Of a stretch of DNA of 64,000 nucleotides, positions 17,219 to 25,978 are shown piece after piece (within the stretch, counting starts at the first letter, position 1; every line of letters begins with the position of its first letter). The position numbers and the translations under genes were made by a program. This DNA comes from Oscillospiraceae bacterium (GTDB lineage Bacteria > Bacillota > Clostridia > Oscillospirales > Acutalibacteraceae), in NCBI GenBank assembly GCA_902762875.1, contig CACWPS010000009.1, positions 1-64,000 of the forward strand. The letters are read 5' to 3'. Below the pieces are notes generated by a model, which saw only the letters and a program-made list of their open reading frames with translations, did no database searches and was not told the origin of the DNA.

Positions 17219-18876
17219 TACGCATTCTTTCTCCTAATAAAGATGTAAATACCTATAACAACACAGGCAATCGGGAATATAATCATAAATATAGCCCTTA
17301 CAACTCTTGATGAAGATTCGGTTACTGAATCCGCAAAGCTTTCATTTGTTATGGTCTTTGAAACAAAGGAAATGCCTGTGTCCTCTGCACCCACTGCCCG
17401 TTCTGCTGCGGCAAGGGTTATATTCTTGTTTGAAACTGAGGACTGCTCGTTATAGGATGAATAAATAAACTCAACGCTGCTGAAAGCAAAAACATAGCTT
17501 TTAAGCTCATTGTTGTCACTGTCATAGTTTACGGTTTTCGACTGAACTACAGATGAATAACTCTGTTTTGGATACTCGTCTGCACCGGTCCAATTAGCGG
17601 CTGTTCCTACGGGAGCTGCCACCACCGATTCGGGTGTACTCATAAGCGAGGTTACGGTAATACGGCCCTCGGCTTCAAAAGCGGCGGTAATAGGCACATT
17701 ATAGCCTGTAATACAGAGATTCATACCCTTTGTAATATCATTATCGCTGCTTGTGGGATAGGTGCCCATTGTCATCGGGTCTTCCGGCATATAGTTTTGA
17801 GAATTTGTTTCAAACAATATTCCTTCGCCTACGGCAATTCCCCATTCTCCAAGGAAATCGTAAAAATTCGTAAGATACGGCGCTGATGCGTCGGCAAAGA
17901 AGATAAGTCCCTTACCGAGCTTTCCGTCATTATCGAGGAATTCCGAGAGAGCCTCAAGCTCAGAGCCTAAAAAGTCGGTGGTGGGCGCCGGTATAATAAC
18001 CGCATCATACTCTTTTGATATACTGCCTATCATACTGTCGGAAATCACGGTGATTTCGTAATTATTATCCCTTAAGAGCGCCTGATAATCGGATGTATAA
18101 TCCTGCTTTGAATGGCCTGTTAAAAGCGCTACATTTTTAATTTTATCGCTTGTGACATAAGCAATCGCACTTGTAACCGCCGTCTCAATGTTATTTCCTG
18201 CTACGGTATTAGTGGTATAGCCGTAAGAAGCATAGGTGGTATCCTCATTAAGCTCATATATATCTTCAAATCCAACTATCTTATAATGCTCGTTTTCGGT
18301 GCAGGATACTATAATGTCGCCGTAGGTGAGGCTTTCATTGGAATATTTCGAGGAAATCTCGGTAAATTCCGAGTCCTGAGTATCAACATAACGAAGGGTT
18401 ATCTTGTTATTATATGCGGAATATTTATCAAGCAGATTAACGGTCTGCTTGTAGTAATCGGTTGCATCGCCAGAGACGCTGTAAAGCTTTTGAGCATAAT
18501 AATCCATATAACCGCCCACATAATCATCGGGCGTAGCGCATACAGTTATCTCAATCTCTGTTTTAAGGCCTTTTATGTAATCAATGTTTTCCTCGCTCAT
18601 AGAGTTTTCTTTCTCTGCGCTCATATCAAATTCTAATACAAAACGATTGGAAAGTGCCCCTACAAGGACATTAAACAGTATAATTCCTGCCAAAACCGCC
18701 GCTGTTATAGCAACAGAAAAGCTTCCCTTGCGTAAAAGCGCCTGATTTTTAAGCTTTTTTGCTTTCTTTTCCTTTTTGGCTTTTCTATCCTCTTTGGAAG
18801 TCGTATCGGCAGTCTTGTTTTCAACTGCATCAACATTCTCCTCTGTTTCGGGTGTCAAATTCTTATTTTCTTCCAT
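17218..18876 (-). CDS. GldG-like ABC-associated protein
   Basis: About 552 residues. A Lys-rich cytoplasmic N-terminus is followed by a transmembrane helix at about 50-72, a large external domain and a C-terminal helix (AIFMIIFPIACVVIGIYIFI) ending in RRKNA. The external part has the GldG/IFT52-like ABC-type domain, with ALLTGHSKQDY near 255 and PAPTTDFLGSELEAL near 300. I chose the ATG at 18876, behind GGAGGGAAAGCAAA, rather than the upstream 18900. It is the auxiliary subunit of the transporter encoded by the two genes before it. The cargo is unknown; in Bacteroidetes the homologues are tied to gliding, which is not expected here. Confidence 0.85.
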   Translation of the reverse strand: MEENKNLTPETEENVDAVENKTADTTSKEDRKAKKEKKAKKLKNQALLRKGSFSVAITAAVLAGIILFNVLVGALSNRFVLEFDMSAEKENSMSEENIDYIKGLKTEIEITVCATPDDYVGGYMDYYAQKLYSVSGDATDYYKQTVNLLDKYSAYNNKITLRYVDTQDSEFTEISSKYSNESLTYGDIIVSCTENEHYKIVGFEDIYELNEDTTYASYGYTTNTVAGNNIETAVTSAIAYVTSDKIKNVALLTGHSKQDYTSDYQALLRDNNYEITVISDSMIGSISKEYDAVIIPAPTTDFLGSELEALSEFLDNDGKLGKGLIFFADASAPYLTNFYDFLGEWGIAVGEGILFETNSQNYMPEDPMTMGTYPTSSDNDITKGMNLCITGYNVPITAAFEAEGRITVTSLMSTPESVVAAPVGTAANWTGADEYPKQSYSSVVQSKTVNYDSDNNELKSYVFAFSSVEFIYSSYNEQSSVSNKNITLAAAERAVGAEDTGISFVSKTITNESFADSVTESSSRVVRAIFMIIFPIACVVIGIYIFIRRKNA

Positions 18877-18890
18877 TTTGCTTTCCCTCC

Positions 18891-19592
18891 TTATGCCCAT
18901 CTTCTCTTATCAAGCGAACGCACGCACAGGAAAAGGAAGGCGGCGCTGATGCTTACGAAATAAACCACATCGGATACCGAAAATACATTTGCTCCAAAGT
19001 TGTCAAATACATTAATAAATGCAGCTTTTTCAAGAATATTAGCAAGCCATGTTGCATTTACCATACCGGCAAAGCTTGACATATAAAGTACAAGAATATT
19101 GATTACTAAGGTCAAAATCGCCGAAACCACCGAGCTTTCGGTGAGAGAGGATATAAACATACCGATGGAAATAAGAGCGCTTCCCAAAAGGAGCATACCA
19201 AGCAAGGCATAAATATACGACATTATGTTTACGCTGACATAGGACAGCACAATTATTTCAAATATAACCGTCGGAGCGAAGGCTACTGCCAAAAGCGCCA
19301 GTGCCGCAAAGAACTTACCCATTACAATAGCTGTAAGGCTTACGGGAGCTGTAAGCAAAGCCTGATCAACCTTCTGACGCCTGTCCTCGCTCATAAGGCG
19401 CATTGTAATAACCGGCATTGTAAACACTATTACAGTTGCCATAGCCATTATAACCTCGGACACTTCGGGACTGCCGAAGCTGTAAATCATTGAAAAATAT
19501 AATCCTAAAAAGAAATAGCATACCGCTAAAACAATAAATCCTATCGGCGTGGAAAAATAGGATCGAAATTCTCTTTTAAATACCGCGCGCAT
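18891..19592 (-). CDS. ABC-2 type permease, GldF-like
   Basis: A 233-residue membrane protein with six predicted helices and the N-terminal signature REFRSYFSTPIGFIVLAV typical of GldF/NosY-like permeases. The cytoplasmic loop MRLMSEDRRQKVDQALLTAP is the family's conserved coupling region. Its start overlaps the ATPase stop by one base, and the GldG-like gene follows with a 14-nt gap. It should form the membrane pore or mechanical unit driven by the ATPase. No signal peptide is present. Confidence 0.9.
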   Translation of the reverse strand: MRAVFKREFRSYFSTPIGFIVLAVCYFFLGLYFSMIYSFGSPEVSEVIMAMATVIVFTMPVITMRLMSEDRRQKVDQALLTAPVSLTAIVMGKFFAALALLAVAFAPTVIFEIIVLSYVSVNIMSYIYALLGMLLLGSALISIGMFISSLTESSVVSAILTLVINILVLYMSSFAGMVNATWLANILEKAAFINVFDNFGANVFSVSDVVYFVSISAAFLFLCVRSLDKRRWA

Positions 19593-20650
19593 TATTTCTC
19601 CTCCTCATTGCTGTTTTCCGTCTTCACGGCGACGGTGTCTGAGTCCGTAATTTCAATATTAACCTTTTCCGATTGCGGGGTCTCAGCAACGCCTAAAAGA
19701 CGCCTTGCCTCGTCATTGTCCGCTGCCTCTGTAAGGCGCAGGAATATCTGCTCCAAGGACACCTTGTTGCTTGTAAGAGACAAAAGGGTTCTGCCCCTTG
19801 CGGCCACACGCTTAAAGACCTCACTGCGAACATCCGCTCCCGCCTCGGGTTCAATAAGGAAGTCGAAGGAGTTGTCCTCCTTGCGACCAAGAGAGGTTAC
19901 GGACTTCACGCCCTTTACTGTTTTAAGCGCATCAAGCATATCCTGTTCCGCACAAACAATTCTTGCAACAAGCGAATGGTCTTGCGAGAGCTTGTTTGAA
20001 AGATTATCGGGAGTATCATCTGCAATAATCTGGCCATGATTGATAATGATTACACGCTTGCAGACCGCCTGAATTTCCGAAAGTATATGAGAAGAAAGAA
20101 TTATTGTGTGATTTTTGCCGAGTCGGGCTATAAGATTGCGTATCTCTATAATCTGCTTCGGGTCAAGACCTACCGTCGGCTCGTCCAAAATAAGTACATC
20201 GGGGTTTCCGATAAGCGCCTGCGCAAAGCCAACCCTCTGCCTGTAGCCCTTTGAAAGATTCTTAATAAGACGGTTTTGGACATTCTCGATTTTAACCAGC
20301 CTTATAATCTCGTCGATATGGGGCTTCTTTGGGAACTTCACCTTTTTAAGGTCATATATGAAATTGAGATATTCCCTTACCTTCATATCAATATAAAGCG
20401 GCGGCATTTCGGGAAGATAGCCAATACGGCGTTTCGCATCCTCGGGATACTCTGTAATATCGTATCCGTCTATGGCAACCTTGCCCTGTGTAAGGGAAAG
20501 GTATCCCGTAAGGATATTCATAATTGTAGATTTACCTGCGCCGTTGGGTCCTAAGAAACCGATAACCTCACCTTTTTCGATGTTAAAGCTGACATCTTTA
20601 ACCGCAAGATGAGTACCGTACCGTTTGCTGAGTCCGGTGACTTCAATCAT
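19592..20650 (-). CDS. ABC transporter ATPase, GldA/CcmA-like
   Basis: 352 residues from the ATG at 20650, which follows a strong GGAGG site; an upstream frame to 20704 lacks one. Walker A GPNGAGKST, signature LSKGYRQRVG, Walker B DVLILDEPTVGLD and the H-loop SSHILSE are intact. The C-terminal ~110 residues form the regulatory extension seen in ABC-2 exporters and end in a Glu-rich tail. It drives the GldF-like permease next door. It is the first gene of the four-gene operon; the 246-bp divergent region in front separates it from the nucleotidyltransferase. Confidence 0.92.
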   Translation of the reverse strand: MIEVTGLSKRYGTHLAVKDVSFNIEKGEVIGFLGPNGAGKSTIMNILTGYLSLTQGKVAIDGYDITEYPEDAKRRIGYLPEMPPLYIDMKVREYLNFIYDLKKVKFPKKPHIDEIIRLVKIENVQNRLIKNLSKGYRQRVGFAQALIGNPDVLILDEPTVGLDPKQIIEIRNLIARLGKNHTIILSSHILSEIQAVCKRVIIINHGQIIADDTPDNLSNKLSQDHSLVARIVCAEQDMLDALKTVKGVKSVTSLGRKEDNSFDFLIEPEAGADVRSEVFKRVAARGRTLLSLTSNKVSLEQIFLRLTEAADNDEARRLLGVAETPQSEKVNIEITDSDTVAVKTENSNEEEK

Positions 20651-20835
20651 TTGTATTCCTCCAAGAAAAATTTTCACTGTCTGTCGGGCGCAAAACGCCC
20701 CCAAGTATTGTATATAATATCAAACAAATTTCCGAAAAAATTTAACAAACTGTGAATATTTCTATTATAGCGTACAAAATGCATCATAGCAAGAAGAAAT
20801 TTATGTGCGGATATCAACAATATTAAATATCATAA

Positions 20836-20864
20836 TTGCAATTAAGTTAATTGTATGCTATAAT
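20836..20864 (+). promoter_or_regulatory. Sigma-A promoter of nucleotidyltransferase-nagA
   Basis: TTGCAA, a 17-nt spacer, then TATAAT, ending 33 bases before the ATG at 20898. GGGGGGC forms the ribosome site. Confidence 0.82.
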
Positions 20865-20897
20865 TAAAACATAAAAAACTTTACGGGGGGCATAAAT

Positions 20898-21779
20898 ATG
20901 AACGATAATATCACATTGGTTGTTATGGCGGCGGGAATGGGCAGCCGTTTCGGCGGGCTTAAGCAGATTGAGCCTATCGGTAAAAACGGGGAAATACTCC
21001 TCGACTACTCTGTCTATGACGCTGTAAAAGCAGGCTTTAACAAGGTGGTTTTTGTAATAAAGCACGCAATTGAGTCCGATTTTAAAGCAGTTGTCGGCAA
21101 GCGGATTGAAAAAATGGTGAAGACAGAATATGTTTTTCAGGAAACCGACGCTCTGCCCGAGGGTTTCGTTTGCCCCTCTGACAGGGTCAAGCCCTGGGGT
21201 ACCGCCCACGCAGTGCTTTGCTGTAAGGATGTTGTAAAAGAACCCTTCGCCGTTATAAATGCGGACGATTATTACGGCAAATCCGCATTTATAAAGACTG
21301 CCGAGTTTCTTAAGAATAATGACAGCGACTACTGTATGACCGGCTTCCGCCTTGTCAACACATTAACCGAAAACGGCTATGTTTCAAGGGGTGTGTGCGA
21401 GATAGAAAACGGCGAGCTTAAGTCGGTTACCGAGCGCACAAAGATTATGGATTGCAAATACACCGAAGACGACGGTGAAAGTTGGACAGCTCTCCCTCCC
21501 GATACCGTGGTTTCAATGAATCTTTGGGGCTTTATGCCGGATTTATTCGGCTATGCCGAAAAGGGCTTTAAGGAGTTCCTTAATAACAACATCAACACTC
21601 CGAAATCCGAATACTATCTTCCCTCGGTAGTTTCCTCCCTTATTACCTCGGGCGAAAAAAAGGTTAAGGTGCTTATTGCAGAGGATAAATGGTACGGCGT
21701 CACATATAAAGAGGATAAACAAATGGTTTGCGACGCCATTAATAAAATGGCGGAGGACGGGCTCTATCCTGAGCTTTAA
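20898..21779 (+). CDS. Sugar-phosphate nucleotidyltransferase
   Basis: A 293-residue cytosolic nucleotidyltransferase. The nucleotide-binding GMGSRFGGLKQ near 14-24 is the G-X-G-X-R-x-K signature, with GTAHAV near 101 and the metal-binding NADDYYGK near 120. It should condense a sugar-1-phosphate with an NTP. The gene is ten bases upstream of nagA, so an amino-sugar role (recycling or UDP-sugar formation) is plausible, but the sugar and nucleotide are not readable from sequence. The C-terminal part has a TIM-less helical end instead of a hexapeptide acyltransferase domain, so it is not a GlmU. Confidence 0.82.
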   Translation: MNDNITLVVMAAGMGSRFGGLKQIEPIGKNGEILLDYSVYDAVKAGFNKVVFVIKHAIESDFKAVVGKRIEKMVKTEYVFQETDALPEGFVCPSDRVKPWGTAHAVLCCKDVVKEPFAVINADDYYGKSAFIKTAEFLKNNDSDYCMTGFRLVNTLTENGYVSRGVCEIENGELKSVTERTKIMDCKYTEDDGESWTALPPDTVVSMNLWGFMPDLFGYAEKGFKEFLNNNINTPKSEYYLPSVVSSLITSGEKKVKVLIAEDKWYGVTYKEDKQMVCDAINKMAEDGLYPEL

Positions 21780-21788
21780 AAGATTATA

Positions 21789-22847
21789 ATGGTTATTTAC
21801 AATGCCGAAATAGGTAAAAGCTTAAAATCTGTCACAATAGAGAATGGGAAAATTGCAGATATCACCGATAATGTTAAAAACGGCGATATAGACGCAGGCG
21901 GAAACAGGCTTATTCCCGGACTTATAGATATACACACCCACGGCTGTGTAGGTCTTGATACCATGGACGCAAATTTTGAGCCTATGTGCCGTTTTTATGC
22001 CGAGCATGGTACAACCTCATTTTTACCCACTACAATGACTATGGGTTATGATTCACTCGAAAGGGTGACGAATGCCGAAACCGACTTTAAGGGTGCTAAT
22101 ATATTAGGCTTTCATTTTGAGGGGCCTTACATTTCGCCTAAGCACAAGGGTGCTCAGAATGAAAAATATATTAAAAACCCCTCTATAGCGGATTTTAAGC
22201 GTTTTAAAAATGTCAAAATGATAACTGTTGCCCCCGAAATTTACGGCTCTATGGAGTTTATAAGGGCAGTAACGCCTGACTGCGTTGTATCACTTGGGCA
22301 TACCGACTGTGACTATGAAACCGCACTCTGCGCCATAGAAAACGGCGCAAACTGTCTTACCCATACATTCAACGCTATGCCTCCCCTGCACCACCGAAAC
22401 CCCGGACCTATAGGTGCGGCGTTTGAAAAGCATATTTACGCCCAGCTCATCTGCGACGGCTTTCATATTTCAAAATCTGTGGTGCTTGCAACCTATAAAA
22501 TGTTCGGTGCCGACCGTATGACCCTTATCAGCGACAGTATACGCTGTGCGGGACTGCCTGACGGCGAGTATGAATCGGGCGGATTAAATGTCTTTTTAAA
22601 GGACGGTGCGGCAAGACTTGCTGACGGCACTATAGCAGGCAGCAGCGCAACATTACTTGATTGTGTTAAAACTGCCGTAAAATTCGGTATTCCGCTTGAG
22701 GATGCAGTGAAAATGGCAAGCGAAACCCCTGCGAATATTCTGGGTATCAAAAAAGGCCGTATTGCAAAGGGCTACGATGCGGATTTGCTTATAGTTGATG
22801 ATGAAATCAATCTTAAAACCGTTATAATAGGCGGGGAAGTTTTTTAA
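21789..22847 (+). CDS. nagA: N-acetylglucosamine-6-phosphate deacetylase
   Basis: A 352-residue amidohydrolase that converts GlcNAc-6-P to GlcN-6-P in the cytoplasm. The metal site includes IDIHTHG near residue 47, the catalytic-face Glu in HFEGPYISPKHKGAQN, LGHTD near 177, and THTFNAMPPLHHRNPG near 200. The proton-transfer Asp is in LISDSIRCAG. Family length is about 360-390, so this is normal. The ribosome site is weak (AAGATTATA). It is probably co-transcribed with the nucleotidyltransferase in front. No nagB or PTS lies nearby, so GlcN-6-P is handled elsewhere. Confidence 0.93.
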   Translation: MVIYNAEIGKSLKSVTIENGKIADITDNVKNGDIDAGGNRLIPGLIDIHTHGCVGLDTMDANFEPMCRFYAEHGTTSFLPTTMTMGYDSLERVTNAETDFKGANILGFHFEGPYISPKHKGAQNEKYIKNPSIADFKRFKNVKMITVAPEIYGSMEFIRAVTPDCVVSLGHTDCDYETALCAIENGANCLTHTFNAMPPLHHRNPGPIGAAFEKHIYAQLICDGFHISKSVVLATYKMFGADRMTLISDSIRCAGLPDGEYESGGLNVFLKDGAARLADGTIAGSSATLLDCVKTAVKFGIPLEDAVKMASETPANILGIKKGRIAKGYDADLLIVDDEINLKTVIIGGEVF

Positions 22848-22857
22848 ATTCTTTTAT

Positions 22858-22962
22858 CAGCGCCAAGGCGCTTGATATATTAAGGCTTTTGCCGCACGCC
22901 GAAAGAGGCGGCGGCGGTAGGTTCAAAAGAGCCGTACCGCAGAAAGGAATCAGGTGAACATC
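22858..22962 (+). ncRNA. Structured 5' leader, unassigned
   Basis: A GC-rich leader with GCGCCAAGGCGC (22860), then GCCGCACGCC-GAAAGA-GGCGGCGGC and GGTAGGTTC-AAAA-GAGCCGTACC, two adjacent stem-loops, directly before the ribosome site of the small gene at 22963. It did not match any riboswitch consensus I could recall (TPP, FMN, SAM, cobalamin, lysine, glycine, THF, ZTP, fluoride, guanidine, Mn). It may be a leader element or a small RNA. Confidence 0.45.
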
Positions 22963-23196
22963 ATGAAAAAGGTTATTTGCAAGGTAGAGTATGACACCGA
23001 AAACTCCGAGCTCATTTTGAAAAAAACCTCGGGTAATTTCGGCGAGCCTGACGGCTATGAAGAAGCTCTCTACAAGACCGAAGGCGGCAAGTATTTTCTT
23101 TATGTAAACGGCGGCGAGGAATCCCCCTACACCAAAGAGGATATCAAGCGTATGGCGGCTGACAAGGCAGAGCTTTGGGTTAAAGAAAATTCATAA
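22963..23196 (+). CDS. Small acidic protein of unknown function
   Basis: A 77-residue protein starting MKKVICKVEYDTENSELILK. It is acidic, with alternating charged and hydrophobic residues suggesting three beta strands followed by a helix (YTKEDIKRMAADKAELWVKE). It has no cysteine cluster, signal or membrane segment, and I do not recognise the family. A GTG at 22954 would add three residues; AGGTG fits the ATG better. The stop codon lies inside the start of a structured repeat at 23193-23307. A leader with strong hairpins precedes it. The short length and good ribosome site make a real gene likely. Confidence 0.7.
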   Translation: MKKVICKVEYDTENSELILKKTSGNFGEPDGYEEALYKTEGGKYFLYVNGGEESPYTKEDIKRMAADKAELWVKENS

Positions 23197-23307
23197 TAAT
23201 CACCATTTCTTTGCAAGACACAAAATGCGATGAAAAATCACCGAAATGGTGATTATTATATCGCATCTGTTTCGGTTGCCTTTGGCAACAGTGATTTTTC
23301 ACGCTAA
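23193..23307 (+). repeat. Structured interspersed repeat, copy 1
   Basis: About 115 nt. Complementary arms: AATAATCACCATTTC (23195) with GAAATGGTGATTATT (23243); ATGCGAT (23225) with ATCGCAT (23260); GAAAAATCAC (23232) with GTGATTTTTC (23291); hairpin GTTGCC/GGCAAC (23275-23289). The arms interleave, so they form either a pseudoknot or alternative folds. A copy in opposite orientation is at 59935-60083. Confidence 0.85.
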
Positions 23308-23316
23308 CACTTTAAA

Positions 23317-23352
23317 AAATCGCCCTGAATGCAAAAGCATTCAGGGCGATTT
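23317..23352 (-). terminator. Terminator of proS
   Basis: Perfect 16-bp stem AAATCGCCCTGAATGC/GCATTCAGGGCGATTT with an AAAA (TTTT) loop. A/T runs on both sides allow use in both directions. Confidence 0.9.
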
Positions 23353-23368
23353 AATTTTATATTAATAT

Positions 23369-24802
23369 TTAATATGCCTTACCCCAATAAAGCATATGCT
23401 TAGCCTTCTTGCCGCAGCATACGCACTTGCCGTCAAGCTCCTCCTGTTCAAAGGGAATACAGCGTGAAGAAACTCCTGCATAATCCTTAAGCTTGTCCTC
23501 ACACTCACGGTCGCCGCACCACATAGCACGGATAAAGCCCGGCTTATTGTCGGCTATTTCTTTCATTTCATCAAGGTCGTGAGCATCAAAGGTCATATTT
23601 GCTCTGCGTTCGAGAGCCTTATTGTAAAGTCCGTCGTGTACCGCCTTTAAAAGCTCGGTAAGCTTTTCTTCAAGCTCGTCAAGGGATACAACCGTCTTTT
23701 CCCCGTTATCACGGCGTACAACAACACAGCAGTTGTTTTCAATATCCTTCGGTCCAAGCTCAACTCTAAGCGGAACGCCCTTCATTTCATACTCGGCAAA
23801 CTTCCAACCCGGAGACTGCTCGCCTGCGTCAATTTTAGCACGGCAAACCTTCTTCATTCGCTCGTATACCTCGTTTGCCTTATCAAGCACGCCCTCCTTG
23901 TGGGAAGCAATCGGAATAAGCACCGCCTGTATAGGAGCGATGGCAGGCGGAAGCACCAAACCGTTATCGTCACCATGGGTCATAATTATAGCGCCTATAA
24001 GTCTTGTAGATATACCCCATGAGGTTTCAAAGGGGGTTACGGAGTTGTTGTTTTTATCGGTATACTCAATTTCAAACGCCTTTGCAAAGCCGTCCCCGAA
24101 ATAATGGGAGGTTCCGCTCTGTAAGGCTTTACCGTCGTGCATAAGCGCCTCTATTGTATAAGTAGCCTCCGCTCCCGCAAAACGCTCTTTAGCGGTCTTT
24201 TCGCCCTTGATTACGGGTATGCACAAAAACTCCTCGGCAAAGCGGGCATAAATGTTAAGCATCTGCACAGTCTCTGCCTTTGCTTCCTCGGAGGTTGCGT
24301 GAAGGGTGTGTCCCTCCTGCCACAAAAACTCCCGAGAGCGCAGGAAGGGTCTTGTGGTCTTCTCCCAACGCACAACACTGCACCACTGGTTATAAAGCTT
24401 CGGCAGGTCACGATATGAATGAACTATATTTTTAAAATGGTCGCAGAAAAGGGTTTCGGAGGTAGGTCTTACGCAAAGCCTCTCCTCTAATTCCTCCTCT
24501 CCCCCGTGGGTCACCCAAGCAACCTCGGGAGCGAAGCCCTCAACATGATCCTTTTCCTTTTGAAGCAGGCTTTCGGGAATAAACATAGGCATATATACAT
24601 TTTCGTGCCCCGTTTCCTTGAACATACCGTCTACAATATGCTGAATGTTTTCCCAAATCGCATAGCCGTAGGGTCTTATTATCATACAGCCCTTAACCGA
24701 TGAATAATCAATTAAGTCTGCCTTAAGCACAACATCCGTATACCATTTAGCAAAATCCTCATCCATAGAGGTAATTGACTTAACAAGCTTTTCTTTTGCC
24801 AT
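23369..24802 (-). CDS. proS: Prolyl-tRNA synthetase (archaeal/eukaryote-like short type)
   Basis: About 477 residues; charges tRNA-Pro in the cytoplasm. It is the short ProS type without the bacterial INS editing insertion. Motif 2 region [22 protein letters not shown] and the anticodon-binding C-terminus are clear, and the end has the zinc-type cysteines CVCCGKK. I prefer the ATG at 24802 ([13 protein letters not shown]), although it lacks a clear ribosome site; a GTG at 24835 has weak support. The leader has GGAGCG/CGCTCC, able to form a hairpin before the ATG. I saw no T-box. Its substrate tRNA gene lies at 6914. Confidence 0.95.
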   Translation of the reverse strand: MAKEKLVKSITSMDEDFAKWYTDVVLKADLIDYSSVKGCMIIRPYGYAIWENIQHIVDGMFKETGHENVYMPMFIPESLLQKEKDHVEGFAPEVAWVTHGGEEELEERLCVRPTSETLFCDHFKNIVHSYRDLPKLYNQWCSVVRWEKTTRPFLRSREFLWQEGHTLHATSEEAKAETVQMLNIYARFAEEFLCIPVIKGEKTAKERFAGAEATYTIEALMHDGKALQSGTSHYFGDGFAKAFEIEYTDKNNNSVTPFETSWGISTRLIGAIIMTHGDDNGLVLPPAIAPIQAVLIPIASHKEGVLDKANEVYERMKKVCRAKIDAGEQSPGWKFAEYEMKGVPLRVELGPKDIENNCCVVVRRDNGEKTVVSLDELEEKLTELLKAVHDGLYNKALERRANMTFDAHDLDEMKEIADNKPGFIRAMWCGDRECEDKLKDYAGVSSRCIPFEQEELDGKCVCCGKKAKHMLYWGKAY

Positions 24803-24945
24803 ACAAGGGAGCGTACAAACCGCTCCGCTTCCCACCTTTCATATCCGTAAATACATAACAATAAAACTATTATAAAGCAAATCTTTTAAATTTGCAACAT
24901 TTTTTAAATACTAATGTATAATTTTCAAAAAAGCATAAAAATCTA

Positions 24946-24974
24946 TTGACAAATAGCCAAAAAAAACATATTAT
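24946..24974 (+). promoter_or_regulatory. Sigma-A promoter of acpP
   Basis: TTGACA, a 17-nt spacer, and TATTAT, followed by an imperfect hairpin (GCCCACGGC...GCGGGC) and AGGAGGC ahead of acpP. Confidence 0.85.
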
Positions 24975-25044
24975 CTATTTATCAAGATTTAAAGCCCACG
25001 GCTTTTGCGGGCATATTCTTGTAAATTTTCAGGAGGCATAAATT

Positions 25045-25272
25045 ATGGTATTTGAAAAAATTAAAGAAATATTAGCGGAGCAGCTCGACGCTAACGCAGA
25101 AGAGATGACAATGGAGACCAGAATCGACGAGGATTTGGGTGCTGACAGTCTTGATGTTGTAGAACTGCTTATGTCAATAGAGGATGAGTTTGAGGTTGAA
25201 ATTCCCGATGAGGAAATTGAAAACCTTAAAACCATCGGCGATGTTGTAGAGTATATTCAAAGTAATATGTAA
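25045..25272 (+). CDS. acpP: Acyl carrier protein
   Basis: A 75-residue acidic four-helix protein that carries acyl chains on phosphopantetheine. The attachment serine lies in GADSLDVVELLMSIEDEF, the invariant DSL motif at about 34-36. Length and composition are typical of fatty-acid ACP. No fab genes are adjacent; instead an SGNH hydrolase follows after 14 bases. It may be the housekeeping ACP or a dedicated one for the neighbour. A strong promoter at 24946 and AGGAGGC upstream suggest high expression. Confidence 0.93.
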   Translation: MVFEKIKEILAEQLDANAEEMTMETRIDEDLGADSLDVVELLMSIEDEFEVEIPDEEIENLKTIGDVVEYIQSNM

Positions 25273-25286
25273 TAAGGATTAAAGCT

Positions 25287-25928
25287 ATGAGTTTAAAGAA
25301 TGTTCTCATTTTTGGGGATAGCTATTCTACCTTTGAAGGCTATATACCCGAGGGGTATGCTACCTATTACTCAAGCCTCGGCAGAGAAGAAACCGATGTG
25401 AGAGCTGTGGAAGATACCTGGTGGAATCCCCTGATTAATGAGACCGATTCAAAGCTTATCCAAAACAACAGCTGGTCCGGCTCTACAATATGCCATACCG
25501 GATATAACGGCAGTGACTGCTCGGAAACTTCCTCGTTTATATGCAGATTAAACAAGCTTCAGGACGCGGGATTTTTTAAGGAAAACGAGATAAACACCGT
25601 TTTTGTTTTCGGCGGCACTAATGACAGTTGGGCAAATTCACCTGTAGGCGAGCTTAAATACTCCAATTTGGAAAAAGCCGATCTTTTTTCGGTTTTGCCC
25701 GCCTTTTGCTACTTTATAAATGAACTAAAGTCCACACTTCCCAATGCCGATATTATTCCTATAATCAACACCGAATTAAAGTGCGAGATTGAGGAAGGCT
25801 TTAAGTCCGCCTGTGCAAATTACGGTATTAAACCCGTTGTTTTGCAGAATATTGATAAACGCTGCGGCCACCCTACAATTAAGGGTATGGAACAAATCAA
25901 AAATCAAATTATAGACAGCTTAGGCTGA
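25287..25928 (+). CDS. SGNH/GDSL-family hydrolase
   Basis: A 213-residue predicted esterase. Block I is LIFGDSYSTFEGY (Ser about 12), block III GGTND near 107, and the C-terminal block V GHPTIKG supplies the catalytic Asp/His region. There is no signal peptide, so it is cytosolic. It is only 14 bases behind acpP and shares its promoter, which invites a role in acyl-ester or carbohydrate-ester hydrolysis. The substrate is unknown. A bidirectional terminator follows. Confidence 0.85.
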   Translation: MSLKNVLIFGDSYSTFEGYIPEGYATYYSSLGREETDVRAVEDTWWNPLINETDSKLIQNNSWSGSTICHTGYNGSDCSETSSFICRLNKLQDAGFFKENEINTVFVFGGTNDSWANSPVGELKYSNLEKADLFSVLPAFCYFINELKSTLPNADIIPIINTELKCEIEEGFKSACANYGIKPVVLQNIDKRCGHPTIKGMEQIKNQIIDSLG

Positions 25929-25933
25929 TAAAA

Positions 25934-25964
25934 AATCGGGCAATCCATTTTGGATTGCCCGATT
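25934..25964. terminator. Bidirectional terminator
   Basis: Perfect 13-bp stem AATCGGGCAATCC/GGATTGCCCGATT with a 5-nt loop, between the convergent SGNH hydrolase and AbrB-like genes. Confidence 0.9.
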
Positions 25965-25978
25965 GCTTATTTAATAAC

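Noticed and set aside
20651-20897. Additional small gene between the GldA-like and nucleotidyltransferase genes
   Set aside because: Only AT-rich promoter sequence is present; no frame has a ribosome site.
24803-24945. T-box leader before proS
   Set aside because: No T-box consensus or tRNA-Pro specifier structure was seen; the region is AT-rich.
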